From NCBI GenBank assembly GCA_001516025.1, contig LOEU01000001.1, positions 1 to 64,000 of the forward strand: 64,000 nt of DNA, read 5' to 3'. Origin of the DNA: a bacterium BRH_c32. GTDB taxonomy: Bacteria; Bacteroidota; Ignavibacteria; Ignavibacteriales; Melioribacteraceae. Below, piece by piece: positions 18,872-26,286 of the stretch. The notes under the pieces were generated by a model that was given only the letters and a program-made list of their open reading frames with translations, did not search any database and was not told where the DNA came from. How positions within the stretch are numbered: the stretch's first letter is position 1; each line of letters starts with the position of its first letter. A program made the translations under genes and the position numbers.

Positions 18872-19361
18872 ATATATATTTTTATTGGCTGTGGCACTCG
18901 GGATCACCGCATGCAGCTATTCGTTTACGGGCGCATCCGTGCCTTCGCACCTTAAGACTATCGCCATTCCCGTATTCAAGGACCAAAGCGGATCGGGCGA
19001 AGCCGAGATGAGCGATCTCTTTACCCGCAAGACAATCCAAAAATTCGTAGAAGATAATACGCTTAGAGTTACCGATAGAAATAATGCCGATGCTATTATT
19101 GATTGCACTATCCTCTCCTTGAACGATGCGCCTGCGATAGTTTCCGGAAACGAAACCGTTACACAAAGAAGACTTACAATTAATGTAAAAGTTATATATA
19201 GAGATATGGTAAAAAAGGTTGTAATTTTCGACCGTTCTTTTTCTAATTATGGAGATTATCCTGTCGGAGGCGATATCACTTCGGTGCGGCGTAAAGCATT
19301 CGAAGATGCCATCGATAAAATAAGCGAAGATATTCTCCTCGGTGTCGTCTCTAATTGGTAA
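18858..19361 (+). CDS. lptE: LptE family LPS-assembly lipoprotein
   Basis: From this start the product has 167 residues: a lipoprotein signal (YLKYIFLLAVALGITAC, acylated Cys about 18), then an LptE-like fold with the family's TIAIPVFKDQSG and late GDYPVGGDIT segments. LptE plugs LptD, the outer-membrane LPS translocon. The start overlaps the preceding gene by 14 nt. A longer frame upstream has no lipoprotein signal at its start, so the internal ATG is preferred. Bacteroidota-type LptE is very divergent from E. coli, and the name rests on family pattern plus the miaB/sigma-54 neighbourhood. Confidence 0.75.
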   Translation: MIYLKYIFLLAVALGITACSYSFTGASVPSHLKTIAIPVFKDQSGSGEAEMSDLFTRKTIQKFVEDNTLRVTDRNNADAIIDCTILSLNDAPAIVSGNETVTQRRLTINVKVIYRDMVKKVVIFDRSFSNYGDYPVGGDITSVRRKAFEDAIDKISEDILLGVVSNW

Positions 19362-19398
19362 TCAATAAAAAGTTTTTTTATAAGGTTAAATAAATATC

Positions 19399-20865
19399 AT
19401 GGTTTTTGATCAAATAATTTTAAGCATTTATATCTTCTCGATGATCGTTCTCTTTACTTTCGGTAGTCATGGCTTCATTATGGTTTTCTATCATTGGAAG
19501 TATATAAAAAATCATCCCAAAAATAATCCCGATTATGAATTTAAAGATATCGTTACGATTCAGCTACCGATGTATAACGAAATGGACGTATCGGAAAGAT
19601 TAATTAATGCAGTATGCGAATTTGATTATCCTAAAGAACTATTAGAGATTCAGGTGCTAGATGATTCCACCGATGCTACGGTCGATCACGTTGCCGAAGT
19701 GGTAAAAAGAAAACAGGCAGAAGGTTTCGATATCAAGCACGTCCATCGCACCAATAGATCGGGCTATAAAGCCGGTGCCCTAAAGGAAGGGCTCGAAGTT
19801 GCCAAAGGTAAATATGTCGGAATTTTCGATGCCGATTTTATTCCGCCGAAAGATTTCCTTAGAACCACTCTTCCTTATTTTAAGGATGATAATATCGGAC
19901 TCGTTCAATCGCGTTGGGAACACATGAATGAGGACTATTCAATCCTTACACGCATTCAAGCGCTCGCTCTCGATGGTCATTTCGTTATCGAGCAGACCGT
20001 TCGCAATAGAGCCGGGTTCTTTATTAATTTTAATGGCACGGGCGGTGTGTGGCGTAAAGACTGTATCGAAGATGCGGGCAATTGGCATTCCGATACTCTC
20101 ACCGAAGACCTCGATCTTAGCTACCGTGCTCAGCTTAAAGGTTGGAAGTTTGTTTATCTGCGCGATTATACTACTCCGGCTGAACTCCCTGCCGAAATGA
20201 ATGCTCTTAAGGCACAGCAATTCCGCTGGACTAAAGGTGCTATCGAAACAGGTAAGAAAATTCTTCCATTAGTTTGGAAGTCGGACGTGCCGCTTAGAAT
20301 AAAATTGCAATCAACTTTCCATTTGACTAATAATATCGTTTTCCCATTTATTCTTCTTGCAGGAATACTGAACGTTCCGCTTGTATTTATTAAGAATGCC
20401 GGACCGTATTGGACTTTCTTTAATTTTATGGCTGTATTCGTTGTGGCATTCGTTAGCTCATTTACATTTTATTTCTATTCGCAAAGAGACGTGTATGAAG
20501 ATTGGCGCAGAAAGATTGCTCTCTTCCCTCTTTTTATGGCGGGCAGTATGGGGCTTTCGCTTAATAATACACGTGCAGTAGTTGAAGGTCTGCGAGGCAA
20601 TAAAAGTGAATTTGTGAGGACTCCGAAATTCAAAGTGCAGGATAAAGGTGATACAACAAAAAAATCTACTTACGGAAAAAATATAAAAGTAGATCGCTCC
20701 GCATATGTAGAGATGATACTTGCCGTCTATTGTTTTATCGGCGTCATCGCTTCAATTTATTTTATGGAGTTCGGTTCGATTCCATTTCAGTTAATGTTTT
20801 TTGTCGGTTTTTTTAGTATTAGTTTTCTATCATTTAAGCAAGCAGCCCAAAGCAAGAAAGCGTGA
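19399..20865 (+). CDS. Membrane glycosyltransferase family 2 (cellulose-synthase-like)
   Basis: The 488-residue integral membrane enzyme has one N-terminal helix (about 8-30), a cytoplasmic GT-A domain and four to five C-terminal helices. The processive GT2 signature is complete: LDDSTD, FDADF, TEDLDLSYR and QFRWTKGA (the QxxRW motif). It probably polymerises or transfers a beta-linked sugar from a nucleotide donor, as in glucomannan/cellulose synthases or glycolipid transferases. The substrate cannot be read from sequence. The next gene starts inside its stop codon region (GTGA overlap). Confidence 0.85.
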   Translation: MVFDQIILSIYIFSMIVLFTFGSHGFIMVFYHWKYIKNHPKNNPDYEFKDIVTIQLPMYNEMDVSERLINAVCEFDYPKELLEIQVLDDSTDATVDHVAEVVKRKQAEGFDIKHVHRTNRSGYKAGALKEGLEVAKGKYVGIFDADFIPPKDFLRTTLPYFKDDNIGLVQSRWEHMNEDYSILTRIQALALDGHFVIEQTVRNRAGFFINFNGTGGVWRKDCIEDAGNWHSDTLTEDLDLSYRAQLKGWKFVYLRDYTTPAELPAEMNALKAQQFRWTKGAIETGKKILPLVWKSDVPLRIKLQSTFHLTNNIVFPFILLAGILNVPLVFIKNAGPYWTFFNFMAVFVVAFVSSFTFYFYSQRDVYEDWRRKIALFPLFMAGSMGLSLNNTRAVVEGLRGNKSEFVRTPKFKVQDKGDTTKKSTYGKNIKVDRSAYVEMILAVYCFIGVIASIYFMEFGSIPFQLMFFVGFFSISFLSFKQAAQSKKA

Positions 20866-21497
20866 ACTTTAATACTAAAGATATCGCAATAGATAAAGTA
20901 AAATTAATTTTTGAATACAAAAATTCATCGCCGCTATTTTGCTGCGCCGCTGCTTATGAAGTCGACTCGGGCAATTACTTAAAAGCTATCGAGCTGCTAG
21001 AGGCGGGAATAAAAAATTTCCCTCATTACGCCACTGCATATCTTGTTTATTCTATTGCTCTTGCTAATACGGGCAACGTATTTAAGGCGAAGGACAATGC
21101 CGCAAAAGGTGCGCGACTTCTCGGCTCGGAAAAAGTGTTGGAATATTATAATAATGCGATCGATTCTATAATTAAATCCGCTCCAAAACAGCCCAAGGTA
21201 AAAGGACCGAAATTCGTAGATGAATTCGAGATCGATAATAATCTCGATGAATTAGCCAGCCGCCTTAGTAATGCTAAAATAAAATATTCCGATGATAGAG
21301 ATATCTCTACCAATGGAGATTATTCCGATTCCTATTCGGCAAGCGGCATCTATTCCGAAACGCTTGCAGAAATTTTCTTCGCTCAAAAAAATTATCCCGA
21401 ATCAATCAATCACTACAAAAAATTAATTGAGCAGAAACCTCAAAATGCCGAAAAATATTTCGCACGCATTAATGAAATTAAAAGCCATATTTTATAA
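20862..21497 (+). CDS. Tetratricopeptide repeat protein
   Basis: The 211-residue protein uses a GTG start overlapping the GT2 stop by 4 nt. It has TPR-like helices near 25-85 (LKAIELLEAGIKNFPHYATAYLVYSIALANTG) and near 165-205 (LAEIFFAQKNYPESINHYKKLIEQKPQN), joined by a charged Asp/Ser-rich linker. No signal peptide is present, so it is likely a cytoplasmic scaffold. Translational coupling to the glycosyltransferase suggests a partner role in the same glycan pathway. It overlaps the following GT9 gene by 1 nt. Confidence 0.7.
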   Translation: MNFNTKDIAIDKVKLIFEYKNSSPLFCCAAAYEVDSGNYLKAIELLEAGIKNFPHYATAYLVYSIALANTGNVFKAKDNAAKGARLLGSEKVLEYYNNAIDSIIKSAPKQPKVKGPKFVDEFEIDNNLDELASRLSNAKIKYSDDRDISTNGDYSDSYSASGIYSETLAEIFFAQKNYPESINHYKKLIEQKPQNAEKYFARINEIKSHIL

Positions 21498-22471
21498 TGT
21501 CCGCATTAAATATATTAATAACTCGAACTGATAGAATAGGCGATCTCGTTTTAACTCTTCCTCTTGCTTCGATTATTAAAAAACATCTCCCCGATTCCAA
21601 AATTGCTTTCTTAGTAAACGGATATACTCGTGCGCTCGCCGAGAATTGCTCTTCGATCGATGAAGTGATTATCTTTAACAGCGATAAAAAAAAACTTACC
21701 CTCTCGAAAAAGTTTGACGTAGTGATATGCGCATATCCCACATTCGATTTAGCGCGTCTCTTATTTCAATCTCGCATTCCGATGCGTATCGGCACGGGTT
21801 ACCGTTGGTATTCATTCTTATTCAATAAAAAAGTTTATGAACATCGGAAGTATGGATTGAAGAACGAGCTTGAATATAACTCAGGATTGCTTGCTCCGCT
21901 TGGAATCGCCGAGACCCCAACTTATCAAAACGTATCATTTAATCTACAACCCGACCTAAATAGTAAACAGATTATCGATGAATATTTTATTTCAGAAGGG
22001 ATCGATTCCTCCAAGAAAATCGTGATTATACACCCCGGTAGCGGTGGAAGCGCATCTGATCTCCCAAAATCGCACCTTAAAGAATTGCTCAACTTATTGG
22101 CACATAATTTGGATATTGAGATATTGATCACAGGTTCACCCGCTGAAAAGGAACTTGCATCTTATTTTGTTGTAAAAAATAACGTACATAACGCAGCGGG
22201 TCTTTTTGACCTTAGTTCTTTAATAGCACTGATTGATAGAGCTTCTTTGATGATAGCTAATTCTACTGGGCCGATCCATATTGCAGCAGCACTCGGAAAA
22301 TTCATCGTCGGATTCTATCCAAAAGCACAAGCCACATCCCCTATCCGTTGGGGTCCTTATACCGATCGGAAACTTATCTTCACTCCTAATGGCGTTTGCT
22401 TAGACTGTATGGAGACTATCGATATTCACCAAGTATTTGAGGAGATTAATTCCAAATGGGAAAATATATAA
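21497..22471 (+). CDS. Glycosyltransferase family 9 (heptosyltransferase-like)
   Basis: The 324-residue protein opens with ILITRTDRIGDLVLTLPL, the start typical of WaaC/WaaF/RfaF-type ADP-heptose:LPS heptosyltransferases. It carries the second-domain signatures IHPGSGGSASDLP (near 176) and IANSTGPIHIAAALG (near 254). The family moves heptose or a related sugar onto lipid A core or glycans on the inner leaflet. Its place beside lptE fits LPS core synthesis. The next gene overlaps it by 16 nt. Confidence 0.85.
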   Translation: MSALNILITRTDRIGDLVLTLPLASIIKKHLPDSKIAFLVNGYTRALAENCSSIDEVIIFNSDKKKLTLSKKFDVVICAYPTFDLARLLFQSRIPMRIGTGYRWYSFLFNKKVYEHRKYGLKNELEYNSGLLAPLGIAETPTYQNVSFNLQPDLNSKQIIDEYFISEGIDSSKKIVIIHPGSGGSASDLPKSHLKELLNLLAHNLDIEILITGSPAEKELASYFVVKNNVHNAAGLFDLSSLIALIDRASLMIANSTGPIHIAAALGKFIVGFYPKAQATSPIRWGPYTDRKLIFTPNGVCLDCMETIDIHQVFEEINSKWENI

Positions 22472-23226
22472 ATAAAATTTTTATCGTATTGGCACTTGTT
22501 CCGCTAATGATTTCGGCACAGAAAACTGATTTTAGAACGATCGAAAACGATGCATTCAAAGTCGGTGAAAAACTTACATTCGAAGTGAAGTATGGCTTCG
22601 TTACCGCCGGTATCGCCGAAATGGCAATTCCAAGAATGACTAAACTTTCCGGTCGTGATGTTTATAACATTACTTTCACGGTTAATTCTATTTCCGGATT
22701 CGATCCTTTGTATAAAGTTCGCGATCGATATGAAACGTATCTTGATAAAGAGGGACTTTTCCCTTGGAGATTCGAGCAGCATATTCGCGAGGGTGGATTC
22801 TCTCGTGATTTCTCTGCCTATTTCGATCATAGAAAAGGTAAAGCAAAAACTTCCGAAGGCACTTATGATATTCCACTTTATGTTAATGATATAATTTCTG
22901 CTTTCTATCTTGCACGTACTTTTAATTTCGAGAAGATGAAACCGGGAGAAGTTTTTAAATTACAGAATTTTTATAAAGATAAAGTTTATCCGCTCGATGT
23001 AGTTTATAGAGGGAAAGAGAAAATAGAAGTGGCGGCGGGAACTTATAACTGCATAATCGTAGAGCCGCTTATCGTAGAGGGCGGATTATTCAAAAGCGAA
23101 GGCAATATACTTGTATGGTTGAGCGATGATGATAATAGGATACCCGTGAAAGTGCAAACGAAAATAATTATCGGATCGATAGATGCCGAACTAATCAAAG
23201 CCGAAGGCTTAGCAAATAAGAAATAG
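22456..23226 (+). CDS. DUF3108 domain periplasmic protein
   Basis: The 256-residue protein has a signal peptide (1-21). The rest is a DUF3108 domain, recognised by FKVGEKLTFEVKYGFVTAGIAEM near 36-58, the DPLYKVRDRYETY segment and the late SEGNILVWLSDD. Function is not established; the fold resembles lipid-binding periplasmic proteins. It starts inside the GT9 gene and closes the operon. A 7-bp GC stem (23251-23257 with 23264-23270) follows but has no T-tract, so terminator status is uncertain. Confidence 0.8.
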   Translation: MGKYINKIFIVLALVPLMISAQKTDFRTIENDAFKVGEKLTFEVKYGFVTAGIAEMAIPRMTKLSGRDVYNITFTVNSISGFDPLYKVRDRYETYLDKEGLFPWRFEQHIREGGFSRDFSAYFDHRKGKAKTSEGTYDIPLYVNDIISAFYLARTFNFEKMKPGEVFKLQNFYKDKVYPLDVVYRGKEKIEVAAGTYNCIIVEPLIVEGGLFKSEGNILVWLSDDDNRIPVKVQTKIIIGSIDAELIKAEGLANKK

Positions 23227-23250
23227 AGATTATACGGTTATACTTTAGCT

Positions 23251-23422
23251 CCGAGGCATCCCCGCCTCGGATATGCTAATAAGAAAATAATGATTATCAA
23301 GTGTAACACGGAATCATAGCATTCATACCTTATCGGACTCGCTAATAGAAAATAATGATTATCGAGTATAAAATGGACTCATAGCATTCAAACCTTAACG
23401 GACTCGCTAATAGGAAATATTG
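23251..23422 (+). repeat. Hairpin and 66-bp tandem repeat after the envelope operon
   Basis: A perfect 7-bp hairpin lies at 23251-23270. It is followed by a tandem repeat: copy 1 at 23275-23340 (66 bp), copy 2 at 23341-23405 (65 bp, a few mismatches) and a 17-bp partial third copy at 23406-23422. Each copy begins GCTAATA and ends CGGACTC. This block leads directly into decamer array II and has no plausible coding frame. Confidence 0.8.
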
Positions 23423-23430
23423 TAATGGGT

Positions 23431-24340
23431 GCACCGAATCGCACCCTGCTGCACTTATCCGCGCTAGACTTCTCTCATCTGCACCCTGTTGCACTCATTA
23501 GAATTAACTCGCACTTAGCTGCACTTATTTGCATTAACTTGCACTAAACATTGAAATTCTGCACTGCTCCGCACCCGATTGCATTATTTTGCACCAAGTG
23601 GCAATTCACTGCATTCATCTGCACCAAGTTGCATTCATTAGAATTTATCTGCACTAACTCGCAACTTTCTGCATTAAATTTCCCTCGATTGCACTATTCT
23701 GAAATCTTTAGCACAAAACGCACCCACTTGCACCCTTCTGCATTATACTGTCCTTGATTGCACCGCTTTGCAATATACTGCACTTAACTTGCACTCACTC
23801 GATTTTTATTGCACCAACTTGCACTTAATCGCACTCTATTGAACTTTTCCGAATTTTATTGCACTAACTGGCTCTTATCAGCACTTTTCCGCACTACTCG
23901 GCTTTCTTCGGCATTTTCTCGCTTCCGATAGTACCTACTTCCATTTTCTAGCACTCGATAGCACTTTTCCGCACTGCTTGGCATTCTCTTGCACTGAATA
24001 GTTTTTTCCGGCACATAGTTGCACTATCTTGTTTTATATGGCACTCGGTAGTGCCTAGTTTCACCGCTCTGCACTTGATTGCAATAAACCTCACTACCTT
24101 GCACTTGCTAGCATATTATTGCTCTTACCTGCACCAAACAAAACATTTCCGCACTTATCCGCACCACTCTGCACTTTATCGCACCCACTCGCACCTTTCC
24201 GCACTCGATTGCAATAAACCGCACTGCTTTGCACTTGCTAGCACATTATTGCCCTTACCTGCACCAGACTAAACAATTCCGCATTCACTCGCTCCCTTCT
24301 GTACCGATCATGAATCTTATGTACTTGATGACACTTCGCC
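23431..24340 (+). repeat. Degenerate decamer array II (about 91 GCAC units)
   Basis: Units of GCAC plus six variable bases repeat every 10 bp for about 910 bp. By hand count 46 of about 91 units keep GCAC, and most others keep GCA, GC or a one-base variant. Phase slips only once: a 9-bp unit at about 23711 is corrected by an 11-bp unit at about 23780. A block of about nine units (24071-24160) is repeated at 24201-24290, 130 bp later. Pyrimidine-rich ends such as TTCC, CTT and ATT recur. Stop codons occur in all frames. Function unknown. Confidence 0.93.
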
Positions 24341-24569
24341 TCGGAGTAGGGTAAGATATCTTGAGTTTTTTTCCAAAAAGAGATTAACTAAACGAATCGA
24401 TTTACTTCTTGACTCTATCGATTCGAACCAAAAAGCAGAGGGATAAAAAATATTGCTCAATTAAAGGAGAGACTCTTCGAAAGAATAAGCAGTGCTGAAA
24501 ATAATTAATTTTATTAGAAAAGAGATCTGCTCCATTCATCAAATCGATTAAAATGCTTAAAGAGAATAT
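24341..24569. other. Non-repetitive spacer between array II and the nucleotidyltransferase gene
   Basis: About 230 bp without the decamer pattern follow the end of array II. A 45-codon minus-strand frame exists but has no ribosome binding site and unconvincing composition. No terminator with a clear T-tract was seen for the minus-strand gene that ends at 24570. Confidence 0.5.
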
Positions 24570-25181
24570 CTACCCATTTATTGTTCCTTTTATTGATTTG
24601 CCGGAGATAAGCTTCCCTTCTAATACAATACTATTAATTGGAGACATATTATGCTTTGCTCTTTTCTTAAATTCTCTTGAGGTGATGTAAAAAGGAGCGA
24701 ATGTTACTCCATATTCATCATAAAGATAATCCCTCAATCTCGAAACTATTTCTTCAATTCTTTTTTTATCTGAATTGTAAACTATACAAATATCCAAATC
24801 ACTTTGTGCAGTCTCTTCATTTCGCGCTGTGCTGCCAAAAAGTAATATGCTTTCGGTGGTTTTTGAAAGTTCTTTTTTAATTTTATTAAATAGTGTTTTT
24901 GTAAACTCGATTTCAGTTTCAAATATTGGTTTAATAATTTGATTATATAGAAAATGCTTTCTATTGAGAATAAAATAGTGGGACTTCCCCACGAATTCTC
25001 TTTTAACAATTTTTAGAGCTTCGAGCTTAGATAAAGCGTTATGCGCTGATTGTGGAGTAACGTTCGCAAATCTTGCAATTTCTCTGCCCGAAACTCCCAC
25101 ATTTCTTTTAGCTAATTCTCTCAGTACTGAAATTGAAGAAGGTGCAGAAAACAATTCATTTATTACTTTGTTTATTATCAT
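24570..25181 (-). CDS. HTH-nucleotidyltransferase (MNT-like) fusion protein
   Basis: From the ATG chosen here the product has 203 residues; a TTG six codons upstream is possible but lies inside the operator. An N-terminal winged helix (about 10-70, with GVSGREIARFANVTPQSAHNAL) is joined to a polymerase-beta-type nucleotidyltransferase domain with GSTARNEETAQSDLDI (about 116-131), the GSx10-DxD core. Such proteins occur as minimal nucleotidyltransferases in MNT/HEPN modules or as self-regulating enzymes. No HEPN gene is adjacent. It sits alone between two decamer arrays. Confidence 0.75.
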   Translation of the reverse strand: MIINKVINELFSAPSSISVLRELAKRNVGVSGREIARFANVTPQSAHNALSKLEALKIVKREFVGKSHYFILNRKHFLYNQIIKPIFETEIEFTKTLFNKIKKELSKTTESILLFGSTARNEETAQSDLDICIVYNSDKKRIEEIVSRLRDYLYDEYGVTFAPFYITSREFKKRAKHNMSPINSIVLEGKLISGKSIKGTING

Positions 25182-25193
25182 TTGCTTTTTCTT

Positions 25194-25232
25194 TGTCAAT
25201 ATTTATTGACATGTGTCCATTATTATTGACAC
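25194..25232 (-). promoter_or_regulatory. Paired palindromic operator upstream of the HTH-nucleotidyltransferase
   Basis: Two inverted repeats lie head to tail just upstream of the ATG at 25181: TGTCAAT-N4-ATTGACA (25194-25211) and GTGTC-N10-GACAC (25213-25232). Both arms share TGTC/GACA half-sites. An AT-rich promoter-like stretch (25232-25255) lies upstream. The gene's own winged helix is the obvious candidate binder, suggesting autorepression. Confidence 0.6.
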
Positions 25233-25288
25233 AAATATAATATAATATATTTTAAATCAAACTCAATACTAATTTTGTTTAACTCTCA

Positions 25289-25568
25289 GCATTTTCTCGC
25301 ACTGGACTGAACTCTGCTGCACCACTTGGCATTATTTTGCACCAATCCGCACCACCCTGCACTATATTGCCCTCATTCGCACTCACCCGCACGTTATCGC
25401 ACTAAGATGCACCAATCCGTACCATCTTGCACTATATTGCCCTCATTCGCACCCACCCGCACGTTATCGCACTAAGATGCATCAACCCGCACCGCCCAGT
25501 ACGTTATCACACTAAGCTGCACCATTCCGCACCGCACCGCACTTACTCATACTCCATCACCCACCCGC
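25289..25568 (+). repeat. Degenerate decamer array III with 70-bp super-repeat
   Basis: About 28 units of GCAC plus six bases in strict 10-bp phase. Seven units (25339-25408) are repeated almost exactly at 25409-25478, and a third partial copy follows at 25479-25518 lacking three units. This array is the most regular of the three, which implies recent expansion by 70-bp steps. It lies between the operator of the nucleotidyltransferase gene and the ARPP-1 pseudogene. Confidence 0.92.
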
Positions 25569-25619
25569 TCTCCCTCCAAGAGTATCATTTAATGATACTT
25601 CCCTTTACTCTCCCTCTTC

Positions 25620-26279
25620 AAATCTTTCGATTAATAATTATCCAAGGAGAAAAAACTGGTAACCAGAATTTTATCCGTGCAGTCGTATGACCACTTATCC
25701 GTAGTCCAATTCTCCACTTCCGATTATGTTGCTCCGGCGATGCTTCGAGTCCAAAAAAATTCTGACGTTTATAACAGTCTAAAAAATTCAGTCGGGTATT
25801 ATGCCGATCAGAGTATCGTGTGGCATAAAGTCCATGAAAGCATTCACAAATTCGGTATTCATTCCGAAACGGGAGACCTCGGCAGCATTTAAAAAAGAAA
25901 AGACGAAGAGATTAAATCTATCTCCTCTCACTTTAATTACGATGAAAAAGCCAACGGTCTGGCTCTCTTTAAGAATAATAAGCTCCTTAATATGGATATC
26001 TTTAATGGCTCGCAAGTATATCAGGATTATTTCCCTAAATTAATTAATGCTGCCGCAATCGATTTCCTTTATGATAAAAAAACCGATATAAAAATTGATG
26101 AGAGCGAACTAAAATATCGAACTCTCGAAACTCTCGATATGATCGATGAACTCGAGAAAAATAAATTCAAGGGTGCGGGCTTGGGCGAAGAAGAACTTTT
26201 TGAAAATAATCTCGTAACCGGTTTCAGACTAAATTACGAAGGTAAACTAATCCATCAAACAGTGATGAATAAAAATTAG
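25620..26279 (+). pseudogene. Decayed ARPP-1 (DUF6569) domain protein
   Basis: Two fragments of one protein family are visible. About 25620-25680, in one frame, encodes IIIQGEKTGNQNFI, like the N terminus of ARPP-1 proteins. The C-terminal half lies in another frame from 25677 to 26279 (YVAPAMLRVQ..., W...V, NGLALF, MDIF, RLNYEGKLIHQTV). That half is itself cut by an in-frame TAA at 25890-25892. The middle of the domain, including the usual G-x-KQNR region, is missing. An internal deletion plus a nonsense change makes function unlikely. The family assignment is from memory of its pattern. Confidence 0.6.
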
Positions 26280-26286
26280 TAGAGAC

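Noticed and set aside
23251-23270. Terminator of the envelope operon
   Set aside because: The 7-bp stem is good but no T-tract follows, so it is described only as a hairpin.
23551-24272. Open frames inside array II and array III giving Cys/Thr/His/Leu-rich peptides
   Set aside because: A 10-bp repeat read in triplets gives a 10-residue pseudo-repeat in every frame. There is no ribosome site, and the composition only reflects GCAC units.
24405-24542. 45-codon minus-strand frame after the nucleotidyltransferase gene, considered as a HEPN partner
   Set aside because: No ribosome site, too short for a HEPN domain, and no R-x4-6-H motif.
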